Source: Phycomyces blakesleeanus NRRL 1555(-) (lineage: Eukaryota > Mucoromycota > Mucoromycetes > Mucorales > Phycomycetaceae). Taken from it: a stretch of DNA of 64,000 nucleotides. The notes under the pieces are model-generated. The model was not told where the DNA came from. It saw nothing but the letters and a program-made list of their open reading frames with translations, and searched no databases. The stretch covers positions 2,109,554-2,173,553 of the forward strand of contig NW_017265137.1 in assembly GCF_001638985.1 (NCBI RefSeq), given 5' to 3'. Both the position numbers and the translations under genes were made by a program. This document shows positions 49,621-60,054 of this stretch, one piece after another (positions within the stretch are counted from its first letter, which is position 1; each line of letters begins with the position of its first letter).

Positions 49621-51186
49621 CATGGATAATTAAAGAAGTATGATATATTATCTGGAAAGGCTAGCGTTCATTAGTGGAACACAAGTCAAGGGTTCAATTT
49701 GGTCTCAAGAAATTATACTCAAAATATTCTATCAAATCAAATATATAAGATAAAATGATGAAAGAAGAAGATGCTCTTCTTCTTTCTATTAAAGATTCTG
49801 CTGTAATACGAGATAGGATGTTATTTATATTAAAAATAAATATTGGTGTATGGTGTATTTTCTTCAATTTTCTCTATGTGTGTGTGTGTTTTTGTTTAAG
49901 TCTTGAATATCATATGGACAGGTAATATTTACAGCAAATAAAAAATAAAATAAAATTGTAAGATTTTATTTTTGCTTCCGGGAAAATGTTTGTCTTATTT
50001 TTTGTTTTTGTTTTGGAGCTTAAAGCATCTTTCACTCCCCGAGACACTGGAAATCATTACACGTATGCGGTTGGGTCATTTTATCCATAGGTAGAAAAAG
50101 GTTATTTCATTTTGTCTATTGACCCTCCCCCCCAAAAAAGTAAAGAATAGACAGAGACAGAAAATAAAATAAAATGGGTCTCTTTTTTTTATTTTCTCTA
50201 ATTTGATTTGGGTGTACAGAATGGCTGGAATGGCTAGAAATGTGTTAATGAAAATAATGAAATAAAATGAAATGAAAATGAAAATGAGTGGAGAAAGAGA
50301 ATAAGAGAAAAGAAGGATTTGATCTTTTTATTATTCAAATTGTTTTGTGCTACCAGACGCCACATAAGGAAATCCAGTCGAGACAACCTAAATTCCATAT
50401 TTGGAACCTTGGTTTCAATTTTTGTATTTTTATTTTTATTTGGGTGCAAATATTTTCTGGATAAAATATACATACAATTGTGTATGTACATATAAGAGTT
50501 TCTATGTGGCTTCAATAGAGTCTCTTTATAGCTATTATTATTATTATTATTATTATTATAAATATATTACTAATAAATTTGGGGGTGAGGGAAAGGAGAA
50601 AAGGGAAAGGAAGGAAGAAGAGGGGGGTTTCTCTCACCCCCCCTTTTGTATAAAAATATAAAAATATATACATTCTTTTTTCTTTTGCGTCTTGATACTT
50701 CTTGTTAATCGACTGTCTTTATTTAGAAGTCCTTTTGAAATAAGTAAAATATATATATATATATACATGAAATTCAAAATGTGGTGCGGTTAAAATGCAA
50801 TGTTTTAAAATATTCTAAAGTGTATATTTAAAATATATATATGATAAATGATAAGCAAGTTTGTGGTTTACTTGGGTACCGCTTTAATTTTTCCCGCTTT
50901 TCATTTGTTAGTTAATTTCTACTGTTTTTATTTTATTTATTATTTCTATTTTTATTTTTATTTTTTATTTTTTATTTTTTATTTTTTATTTTTTCATTTC
51001 ATTCTCACTCTTACTCTTACTCTTTGTTTGCAGCTTCTTCTTCTGCTTCTTCTTCTTTCTCTCCTATAATTTACTTTTTTTTTAAAGAAATACATATAAG
51101 CTACTTCTTTGCTTTTTACCTTGCGTCATAAATCCACCCACCTTTTTTTTTTTTTTTTTTTTTTTTAAAAATTTACGTCCGTCAAC
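48267..51186. other. Large intergenic region
   Basis: About 2.9 kb, AT-rich, with (TA)n at 48480-48496, 49528-49546 and 49595-49620, TTA repeats near 50535 and TTTTTATTT repeats at 50936-50993. T22 at 51143-51164 lies just before the Orm ATG. No gene seen on either strand. Confidence 0.5.
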
Positions 51187-52022
51187 ATGACCACAACCAG
51201 AGAGACCAAGGCGTATACAACCCTCGACCAGAGCTCGATGCCTAATTTCAACTCATCTTGGGTTAATTACAAAGGTTAGAAACAAGAACAACAATATTTT
51301 ATTTCATTAAATATAAAATATATAAATTATAATTATTTATATAAAATATAAAATATCCTCTTCCTCTTCCTCTTCCTCTTCTTTGACTTATATTCTAAAC
51401 TGTTCGTATCTTCTTCTTTAAAGGCGCGTGGTTCACTACTATTTTTGTTGTTGTGGCACTCAAGGCCTTGTTCACCGTAATTCCATTCATCAGCCCAGAA
51501 GCAAGCTGGACATTGACAAACCTATCCTTCAATTGCGTAAGTTTTCTCTTAATTTTATTTTATTATTTATTTCGATATATATACATACATACATACGTAT
51601 AAGCATGCATAAATAAATAAGTATTTATATGTGCACATGCACACAAACTGATTGACTTGATGATTATGTTTATGATGATGAGTTAATAATCTTCATTTTA
51701 TTTTATTTTTTAAAAAAAATAGGGTCATTACATAATGTTCCATTGGGTGCAAGGCATTCCTTTCGAGAACAATCAAGGTGCATACGATGGTCTGACCTTG
51801 TGGGAACAAATTGACGGAGGAGTCCAATTCACAGCCACTCGCAAGTTCTTGACGGCTGTTCCGATTGCACTGTTTCTCTTGAGCACACACTACACACACT
51901 ATGACTTTTTCCTGTTTGCCATCAATTTTACCGCACTGCTGGTAGTGTTGGTTGCCAAATTGCCTGTCATGCACCGAGTGCGTATATTTGGCATCAATAA
52001 GTTGGACTACGACATGGACTGA
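51187..52022 (+). CDS. ORM1: ORMDL family protein, sphingolipid regulator
   Basis: Three exons, 51187-51274, 51424-51536 and 51723-52022; 166 aa, near the family's usual 150-220. NFNSSWVNYKGAW at the first splice is the ORMDL N-terminal signature, and WTLTNLSFNCGHYIMFHWVQG with PFENNQGAYDGLTLWEQID is the highly conserved centre. Two membrane segments follow (FLTAVPIALFLLS and FLFAINFTALLVVLVAKLP). Orm proteins bind and restrain serine palmitoyltransferase in the ER, setting sphingolipid synthesis. Yeast Orms have a longer Ser-rich N-tail with phospho-sites; this one is short, with only TTTRETKAYTTLDQSS before the conserved part, closer to animal ORMDL. Annotation firm. Confidence 0.95.
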
Positions 52023-53332
52023 ACGAAGGGGGTACTGATGATGATGATAATGTACGAAGACTGGAAGAAGAAGAAGAAGTTGAATAAGAGATGGATGGCG
52101 AGGGTTTACATACAAAAAAAATGACAAGAAAATAGAGAAGGCGAAAGGGAAAAAAAAATAACAACAACAACAAAAAAAGGCATCTATATCTCTCTCTTTG
52201 ACTTGAAAGGACAAACTACAAACTTCATCCCTTGCTCTTCTTCTTCTTCTCTATCCAGTTATTGTTGCTCTCATCTTGCTCTTCTTCTATTTCCATCTTT
52301 CTCGATCACTCAATCACTCACTCGCACTTATTCACTTAATCATTCACTTACTTATTCACTTATCCCATTCACTCAAACATACACTCACACACACATACAC
52401 AAAAGATTTTTTTTTTTAAAAAAAAAAGAAACGGTAGAAACAAGAAGTAGTAGAAAAATACTCCCTCTCCCTCTTCGCTTAACACACCTTCAATTCTCAA
52501 ATCATATCACTTCAATCACTTCAACTACTTTCCCTCCTACATCACACCACATCAAACCACGATCTCTTCCCCTCTCTTTCTATCTCCCTCTTTTTTTTTT
52601 GCTTGTTTTGTATTTCTCTTTATTGTTTTTCTTTTCTTTTTTTTTACTATTATTATTATTATTATTTCCTTTGATTCTGCTTTTTTTTTATATATTTATA
52701 TTATTAATGTGTGGGTTTTGACATATCGCATGTAAATACACTTGTTATTTTTTTAACAAAAAAAAAAACTATATATTTTTTGTCTGCATTGTTATTGTTG
52801 TCATTGATTTTTTTTATGAATGATAATTTATGGATAATTTTAATGCGGTGACTGTGTTTCTTTCTCTCTTCTTGGGTGTAAAGTAGAAAGGAAGAAGTAA
52901 CTAAAGAGTAAGGAAGGCAAAGAAGAATGGAAGCAGAAAAAAAAACAGAGACGTCATGTTGGTTTGACCGTGTAACGTCATGCTATATGTGTGTGGAGAT
53001 ATTTTGTTAGTCTTTAATGCCATCTTTTTCTTTTTCCTTTACTTGACGTCATGTTTATGCAACATCATAGATAAAGAAGCTAGAAAGAGAATAGGAAGTA
53101 AAAAGAAGAAAAAAAAATGTAGCGAGAGAGAAAGGTAGATTACCAAAATAATTATCATATAAATACACGCACCAACCCATACATACAGACACACACACGT
53201 ATATATATATATATATATATATTTCTAATTCACTCTTCTTCTTTTTTCTTCTTCTTCTTTATAATCTATTCATTAATCAACTCATTTGAAGTCTCTCTCC
53301 AAATTTCTATTTAAAAACAAAATACATACAAA
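52023..53332. other. Intergenic, pyrimidine-rich then promoter
   Basis: About 1.3 kb. A long C/T-biased stretch (52220-52690) opens a spurious frame of 172 codons. The second half is the promoter of the next gene, with three ACGTCATG elements (listed) and a (TA)n run at 53200-53222. Confidence 0.55.
52950..53053 (+). promoter_or_regulatory. Three ACGTCATG elements (CRE/ATF-like)
   Basis: ACGTCATG occurs at 52951-52958, 52975-52982 and 53046-53053, all in the same orientation. The third lies in a full TGACGTCA palindrome (53044-53051), the binding site of ATF/CREB-type bZIP factors. They lie 280-380 bp upstream of ATG 53333. The number and orientation suggest a real control region; the factor is inferred. 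Confidence 0.45.
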
Positions 53333-53688
53333 ATGCCAAGCTCCCGTCAAACCGAACAAAAGATCAACAACAACATCGAAAAGGCTTCCAACGTTGCCCA
53401 GGATGAAGTTACACGCCTGAGAGCCGAATTGGACGAGTTCAAGCGCAAGGCCGGTCCAAAGGTCCAGGAAGCAGAGAACATCCTTTGCTCTCCAACTGCT
53501 ATTGGCTTTTATCAAGGTAAGCTTTACAACCTATCTTGACTCAATAAAATACAGATAGAAAAAAGAAAGGAAAGGTAGAAAACCCCAACACATTCTAATG
53601 TCGTGTTTCTTTCTTCATTTTAGGTCTGGTTGTTGGTGTGGCTATCGTACTTGGCTATGCTAAATATAATGGAGGCCTTCGCTTATAA
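53333..53688 (+). CDS. Small coiled-coil protein with C-terminal membrane segment
   Basis: Two exons, 53333-53516 and 53624-53688; 82 aa. Family not recognised with certainty. Residues 5-50 are charged and helical with heptad spacing (KASNVAQDEVTRLRAELDEF). A hydrophobic segment of about 20 residues follows (IGFYQGLVVGVAIVLGYAKY), leaving only six residues after it. That layout is typical of tail-anchored proteins of the mitochondrial outer membrane or ER. C-ending codons and the strict ATG context (AAAATGCC) suggest good expression. Three ACGTCATG elements lie upstream, so the gene may be under bZIP control. Reality of the gene is likely; function is unknown. Confidence 0.7.
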
Positions 53689-53926
53689 ACCATGTACAAA
53701 TATATATAAAAATAAAACGTGTTTGTGTATATAGATTGGCTTAAATTCTCTTTACTGTATTAAAACAAATAATAATCCTAATAATCATAATAAATCTGTA
53801 ACAAATGCAAACACAATTATTATATGTATATAAAAAGAATATGTTCTTCTGTGGTATGGTGTGTTATGGTGTGATGCAATGTGCTGTAGTGTGCTGTGGT
53901 ATGCTGTGGTGATGGCATGCCTTTGA

Positions 53927-54490
53927 TTATAGTTGGCTAATCATATTGACTCTGAATTTCCATTGGCCATTCCAACCAATGTAGTCAATAAATCTGGTGT
54001 GTTTGCGAGCCTTGAGATAATTTACAAACTCTTGGTATGTGGGATGGAAAGGATCCTTGACGACGATGTCACTATAGATCTCAGTCGTAAAACAATTCTC
54101 GAGCATCACCGTCACTGGCCCTTGTAGCGTGTGCGTGTTTTTTAGCCGCGGGCAAACGGCCAAATACATTGGTTCTATGACCACTAGATCCCCTGCAATA
54201 CGTTCCAGATCCTCCGGTTCAAATTCACCCAAGTCAATCTGATCATAAACTACCTCGCCAAAACCAGGTCTTACAATCCTAAATCTGCTTATCACCGTGG
54301 TACCATGTGGCTGCGGTAGGAGTAGCAGTTGTCTAAGACTGTCAAGTGATGGCAAAGTGTAGTATCCCTTGGCATTCAATCTATTGCTCTGGCTCTGGCT
54401 TAGGCTCTGGCTCTGGCTCTGGTTTTGACTTTGGATTTGACTTTGACCTTGACTTTGGCTTTGGCTTTGGCTTTGGCTTGATTGTCTTTC

Positions 54491-54531
<41 letters not shown>

Positions 54532-54826
54532 CGATAATACCAGTAGAAAAAGATGAAATTTTAGAACAATCCTCCGCGCGTTCGAATAAAGAAGTATTTC
54601 TTCTGAGAGCGAAATTTCTATAGTCAATCAGGCGCAGTTCCTCTTGTGAGAACCTTGAGTACTCTGGAATGGCGCAAATGCTTTGGAAACTATAGTCGCA
54701 TGGAGGTTCGCAATAGTAATCGCGAACTATTGTGGGGTGGAAGTCTTTGACTTGGGTGCCGTACTTTTCAACTTCTGGATTCAGTTTGTAAATTGTGTCA
54801 TTAATGTTGGAATATAGATCATTCAT
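53927..54826 (-). CDS. Minimal Nup98-like protein: GLEBS-like motif + autoproteolytic-type domain
   Basis: One minus-strand exon, 299 aa. Residues 50-69 (ICAIPEYSRFSQEELRLIDY) match the conserved motif after the GLEBS segment of Nup98 (ITAM..Y..KSLEELRLEDY). Residues 153-299 match the Nup98 C-terminal autoproteolytic domain: GYYTLPSLDSL, then GFGEVVYDQIDL, LVVIEPMYLAVCP, and FIDYIGWNGQWKFRV. Between them is a linker of poly-Asn (100-111) and Gln-Ser repeats instead of FG/GLFG repeats. The protein ends VNMISQL; in Nup98 the equivalent place is the HFS cleavage triad. So the His is Met and the fold stops right at the cut site. Nup98 normally builds the pore's FG barrier and binds Gle2/Rae1. What this reduced form does is unknown. 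Confidence 0.78.
54389..54532 (-). repeat. Coding simple repeats: (Gln-Ser)n and poly-Asn
   Basis: On the minus strand, AAT repeats (about 54497-54532) encode poly-Asn and AGCCAA/AGCCAG hexamers (54389-54480) encode Gln-Ser pairs. Both keep frame with any change in copy number. Confidence 0.85.
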
Positions 54827-55366
54827 AGTTGATGAGAATCAATACTATTAATAATAAATCAAGAGAGAGAAAAAAGGAAAATAATAGGAATGAACAGTGC
54901 TGAATAAACAAGATTTGTATATGCAAATCAAACAACCAATTAAATAATATAATAAGAAAGAAACAAAAAAAAACAAGCCAACAAAGTATACAGCCTTTGT
55001 CCTGCAGCGGAGTTGTTGTGTCTCAATCGAGTGGGTTGAGGAATCCTGAAGCTTGTTCCTGTTCTTCTTGCTTTTCCTTTATTTTATTTTTGTCAAAAAG
55101 AAGTATATTATTTGCACCAGTCACGACCACAATGAGTTCTCTCCCCCCCCCCCCCCTCCATAAGCCTGCCTGTCTGCCTGTCTGCCTGCCTGCCTGTTTG
55201 TCTAGCTATATATCAAGTTTATTCCACGTGACTTTGGCTGGCAGCACAGCCCTTTCATTTTCTTTTCCTTATTTGAGTTTATATATTTATATATATATAT
55301 TCTCTCTCTCTCTCTCTCTTTTTTTTTCTTTTTGGTGAGGTTGGAATCCTGAGCTTGCAAGTCATC
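54827..55366. other. Divergent intergenic region
   Basis: About 540 bp between the Nup98-like and SVIP-like genes. It contains C14 (55143-55156), a CCTG/TCTG tetranucleotide repeat (55165-55199), (TA)n and (CT)n. The open frame across it is simple-sequence and not called. Confidence 0.55.
55143..55200 (+). repeat. Poly-C and CCTG/TCTG tetranucleotide repeat
   Basis: A C14 run followed by about eight tetranucleotide units of CCTG and TCTG. It lies 170-220 bp upstream of the SVIP-like start codon. Confidence 0.85.
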
Positions 55367-56066
55367 ATGGTTTGTCAAAAATAAAAATAAAGATTTTCTG
55401 TTTTGGTGTTGTAAATTTCCACATTGCAATGCAATTAACATTATGTCTTATTATAAAACATATATACATATTCTATTATTAGGGTAACTGTTTTGGTTCT
55501 AATAAAAGAGGTCCTGGCCACCGTCTCGGAGATTCGTCAACAGACACAACCCCAACACGCACACCAAACCATTCCTCAGTACCTATAAATAATCGCCCTG
55601 CACCTAGTACTGGACGTACTTTAGGAGGCAACAGTCCTGACACAGGCAGAGACGCCATGCTTGCTGCAGCTGAACAACGTCGATTGCAGGTAAAAATAAA
55701 ATAAAATATAGTTATAGTTATAGTTGCATATATGATTATTATGATATCAATAGTATGTGTAAATCAGTAACAATGTCAAGTCATCCTTTTATTTATTTAT
55801 TTATTCATATTTTATCTTTAAAAATATTTCACCAAACAAAATAGGAAGAGAATCGTGGTGTAAAAGAAAGTGGAAAGCTTAGCAAACAATTGGCTGAGCA
55901 GAGTAAGAAACCTCAGCCTACACCAGAAGTACCAGAGACACTTAGGGTAAGTTAAAATGATGCGTATAAAGCATAATTCTATTTGATTTGAGGCTGATCA
56001 TATCCACTATATATCTCTATCTTTTTTTTTTTTTTTTTTTTTGCTGTGTACACAAAGTGGGATTAA
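55367..56066 (+). CDS. SVIP-like small p97/VCP-interacting protein with micro-exons
   Basis: Four coding exons: 55367-55369 (only ATG), 55483-55689, 55845-55946 and 56058-56066 (Trp-Asp-stop); 106 aa. The N-terminus reads MGNCFGSNKRG: Gly2 with Ser7 fits N-myristoylation and Cys4 is a palmitoylation candidate. Residues 57-75 (RDAMLAAAEQRRLQEENRG) match the VCP-interacting motif of SVIP, whose core is an Ala-rich helix with AAxxR. The end ETLRWD parallels the LRW ending of animal SVIP. The last acceptor follows a long T run. SVIP sits on the cytosolic face of the ER and lysosomes, binds p97 and inhibits ER-associated degradation. The short first and last exons are inferred from frame, splice sites and homology, without transcripts. 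Confidence 0.72.
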
Positions 56067-56747
56067 AACAAAGCCAGATTGATAAAGTACCAATATATTA
56101 CAATATTACTTCTTTATCTTCTTCAATTCTTTCACTCTTATGATAAACAATGGATCTTGACAATAGTCATTCTGAAAACATCTTTAATTTCTACTTTATT
56201 TAATAATATCTCTCTTATACATAAACACACATACACACACTGACGCACAAATCAATTGACTATGTAGTCTTCTGTCCCACATATAGTGTAACAATTTTAA
56301 AAAGATGTATATATATATGCTCACTCTAATGTCGTCATGGAAACAATTTATTATTATTATGAAAAAACCAGGTACCAGAAGATGTCGATCTTTGTTTGGT
56401 AAGACCCTTTAATTATACATATATATATATATATATATAATTAGAGGTTGCCATGGCAAATAAATGGGATCTTCAAGAACATTGATCCGTAAAGTAAGTT
56501 TCTAAAGATTCATGATTTTTTTCTTTTCTTTTCATGTACATGGTTTGTTATGTTTCCTTTTGCATACTATGATACCTTGCCAAGAGTTTATTTGAGACAA
56601 TAATTCATATCAAATATATATATTTTATACATACACCGTTGTTGCTACTGCTATTACTTGCATTATTTCTATTCTACTACCTCAAAATTCTCTTAATAAA
56701 GACATCAAGTTCAAACCAAACTTGAGACCTTGGCCTACTTTCTTTAC

Positions 56748-56806
<59 letters not shown>

Positions 56807-56944
56807 CTTTATATCCATTAAAATTCCGATAAAATATCTCTTCCTGCCCTTTTCGCTTCTTTTATTTTATTTTATTTTATTTTATTTTATTTTTGTTCAT
56901 TTTCGCCTAACCTCAACAAGAAATGCGGTAATTGTAATAATGAT

Positions 56945-56981
<37 letters not shown>

Positions 56982-57097
56982 TATACCTATCACTCAGGTC
57001 TTTCTCTTCCGCACAATTTATTTATTTTCTTATTTTCTTTCTTATTTTTACTATATATTTTTTCTTAATAACAATTAATTAAGTAATTAATTAATTA
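56067..57097. other. Intergenic, rich in trinucleotide repeats
   Basis: About 1 kb. (TTA)18 at 56751-56804, (TTTTA)n at 56861-56894 and (AAT)n at 56944-56980 cluster in the 350 bp before the GNAT gene. No gene seen. Confidence 0.6.
56751..56980 (+). repeat. Cluster of (TTA)n, (TTTTA)n and (AAT)n microsatellites
   Basis: Three separate microsatellites within 230 bp. The TTA and AAT tracts are complementary and could pair as a hairpin of about 36 bp in single-stranded DNA or RNA. Confidence 0.9.
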
Positions 57098-58267
57098 ATG
57101 AGCACATTTGCAAAGAAGAAGATAAACGAAGCATCGCTCGACAAACGTCTGAGCAGAAAGTTGACCGTCGATGCCCACGAACCTTATATTTCTATCCGTT
57201 CTGTTATCAAAAGTAAAGAAGGCCAAATCATTTTGTAGCTTATTTGTCTGTATTTATTTATTTATTTATTTCTTTGGTTTGTTTTGTACATGTTTGTATA
57301 TAAAACTTATATCCACGGAGAGTTTATACAAATATATATATATATATGATAATAATTCTTTACTTATACATTCATCTCTTGTTCTTTTTCTTTATATATA
57401 CATATAATAACAAAAAAAAAACAAAAAAAAAAACAAAAGAGGCTGATAAAGAGGCAGCTTACACCCTATGTGAAGCTTATCAAGACGATCCAGTATTAAA
57501 TTGGCTGACCGGGTCTATCAAAGATCGAGCCAAACGCCTTGAATTATATCAAGACATCTTCAAGTCACTCATCAGAGCCGCCGTACGAAAAAGTCGAGAA
57601 TTTGCAGTCCAGGTTAATGGGTGCAAAGGCGTACTGATATGGTCCGAGAGCAGTGGAGAGCCTTTGACATTAGCGAATGTTCTTGGAAAACGAAAACTAT
57701 GGTCCTCTATAAACGGACTTTCATTAATGGTAAAAAATAAAAAAAAAATCGTTAAATATATATATACATATATATATATATATTACAAGAGATTTTCTTT
57801 GTTGCTGTTGTTGTTGTTGTTGTTGCTAGTCTTTTTCTTTTTAGCTAATATATATATATATATATTTATTTATTTAGAGAGCTTCATTTATTCATCACAG
57901 AGGCCTTTCAAAGGCTCGAAAAAGACTACTCGAAGGCCGTCGACACATCACAATTCACTATGTGGGAGTTTTACCTGCCGAACGGCGTCACAATCTCGGA
58001 AATGCACTAGTCCGACATGTGCTCAATAAAGCCGACGATGTTCAGATGCCAGTGTTTGTAGAGCTTTGGGGACCTGATCACATATCTTGGTTCGAGCGTC
58101 TTGGATTCTCGGTCGAAGATAGACGATACCTGACTAGCGACAGTGAACTACCAGTCTTTTACCTCGTTCGAGAACCTCGTGCACCTCCTGCAACTACACT
58201 CTCCTCTGAAAGTCACACTTTACATCTCGAACCACCAAGAGAAGATACTTTGATAGAAGGCAATTGA
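57098..58267 (+). CDS. GNAT-family N-acetyltransferase
   Basis: Three exons, 57098-57212, 57440-57729 and 57878-58267; 264 aa. The GNAT core is visible: CEAYQDDPVLNWLTG (motif C/D region, about 47-61), then HYVGVLPAERRHNLGNAL (162-179), where VGVLPAxRRxxLGNA is the beta-4 strand and pyrophosphate-binding loop (normally R/Q-x-x-G-x-G/A), and VELWGPDHISWFERLGF (motif B). The order and the DPxxxWL start resemble fungal proteins of the small-molecule GNAT type rather than histone acetyltransferases. It should transfer the acetyl group from acetyl-CoA to an amine; the substrate cannot be read from sequence. The N-terminal 40 residues are basic. The tail is Pro/Ser/Glu-rich. The split Lys codon at intron 1 is the least certain junction. 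Confidence 0.85.
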
Positions 58268-58546
58268 AATAAAATCATATATATATATATATATATATTG
58301 TGTGTAAAAAAGCAAACAAACGAACAAAAAGAAGTATTTACTTGATCGATCTCACCTTTATTTTCTATTTATTTATTTTTCATAATAGTTTTGTTAATCT
58401 ATTTAATACAGCTTAAAAGAGACGAAAAAGTATAAATATATATATAAAACATGTGAAACACATACACAATAAAAGGTTTTGTGTCTCTGGTAGACACCTG
58501 AATATTATATATACATATATACTAGTTAAAGATTCGATTGATAAGA

Positions 58547-58838
58547 CTATGGACTGAGATGTACTGTGATGTAATCAGCTTGTTTGATATCATTATTTTC
58601 TCTAAGCTTCTGTAGATAGAATCTGTCTAGGCTTGTTACACCCGAGTAGTCAAGCTCCCTAAAAAAAAACTACATTGGATCAATATCATAGATTGTCTTA
58701 ACAAATGTTTCGGATATAATGCACCCGAATTCTCTCAACATCTCTAACCTCTCTCTCTCTCTCTCTTTGTATACCCCTTTTCTTTTTCCTTTGCGGAAAA
58801 TTATCTGTGCCCTTGAAGAAATCCTTGAAAAGAGCCAT
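58547..58838 (-). CDS. Small unrecognised gene with ambiguous splicing
   Basis: Minus strand, ATG at 58838. It opens MALFKDFFKGTDNFPQRKKK, then a Glu/Arg-rich stretch and EMLREFG. The last part reads ELDYSGVTSLDRFYLQKLREN and ends at TAG (58547). Both parts look coding and share one frame, but an in-frame TAG separates them. A GT...AG segment of 15 nt (GTAGTTTTTTTTTAG) would remove it exactly; donors further upstream in the same phase give introns of 66 nt (GTGCAT) or 90 nt (GTTAGA), more usual sizes here. Depending on the choice the protein is about 66-91 aa. I know no family. Convergent with the GNAT gene, 280 bp apart. Confidence 0.5.
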
Positions 58839-60054
58839 GTTCTTTTCTTTCTTTAGAAAGAAAGACGTTTACTAAATCTAACAGCAGCCTTTTACAAATT
58901 GATCTGTTATTTCCAATTGTGTATTCGGCTTTTTTTTTTGGATAATGTAAGACAAATTACTACAAAACAATATATATATATGATAGCCTTTTGACCAGGT
59001 TCTCGGAAAAGTGTATATATAAGGGGAATTCTGATTTGAGCTTGGTAGTAATTTATTGACAAGCATAAGTCTGTGTACATGTAAGTAGGTACATGTGCAT
59101 ATGTTATCTGGTCTAGTTATCATACTACATTATGGGTTTGTACTTGGTCTGTAAAGGATAATAAGGTTTTAGGTTTAATTCAAATATCTTTATTTTACTA
59201 TTACTTTTTGTTCTTTTCTTTGACATTCTTATTTTATCTAACTTTTTCTTCTTCTGTGCTTATTCTCAAATACACACACACACATATATATAATACATTT
59301 ATTTGTGTGTAAATCCTTTGGATCAAAAACTCTATTCATATCTATAAAAAATTATGATCAGAGAGATTGAATTTTACAATTGTAGATCGACCAATCAGAT
59401 TACAAACCGTATCCAAATATTGCGACATTTTTTGTGCCATGCTTTGCATTGAATATTTCTATTCGCAAACTTTACAGTATCCAATGATATCAAAGGCTTA
59501 TTTAACTTTTGCCTTTTTTTTTAAAAGTACATCATTATGCCTTTTAATATTTTGAATCTTCTTCTTTGCAAGTTAAAAAAGGCTAAAATAATAATAATAA
59601 TAAAAAAAAAGTCGGGCATTAGTATTATTAAAAGAAAGTCACTTTTTTGATATAATTCGTGCAACCAAAACTGATAGTAATTTTTCTTTTATATATATAT
59701 TTCTCTATCTATAATATCTGTCTCTTGTATAGATCTGGTAAGCTATAAACTAGTATCTAGCTAGGGTATCATATTTTTTTTTAAATAATAATAATAATAC
59801 TGTAAGCGTAAAAAAACAACAAACAAACATCGATATATAAATTACGATAAAGCGTAACAAGAAAACGATAGAGAAAAAAAAATATTCGTTCTTTTGTTTT
59901 CAGATGACGCAAAAACATTATATATATATATATATTCTTTTTTTTTTGTATTTCAAAGAACGCAGAAATCTATTCAAATGCTCGTAAATTTTGTGTTGCC
60001 ATTCTTTTTTAGTTTATTCAATTCAACCCAACTGTGTAAATTAAGCATTACATC
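58839..60054. other. Intergenic region
   Basis: About 1.2 kb of AT-rich DNA between divergent genes, with CA/TA repeats near 59272-59290 and (TA)n at 59918-59934. Frames here are short and of simple composition. No gene. Confidence 0.55.

Noticed and set aside
52203..52721. 172-codon frame
   Set aside because: Almost pure pyrimidine simple sequence (Ser/Leu/Phe/Pro), no domain; it lies in intergenic DNA.
54997..55338. 113-codon frame before the SVIP-like gene
   Set aside because: Made of poly-C, CCTG and CT repeats; the SVIP-like coding sequence starts after it.
57171..57439. Frames through the first GNAT intron
   Set aside because: They read through intron DNA; splicing 57212 to 57440 gives the conserved protein.
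58878..59123. 81-codon minus-strand frame
   Set aside because: Low-complexity composition, no conserved motif, no intron partner; lies in the 5' flank of the small gene at 58547-58838.
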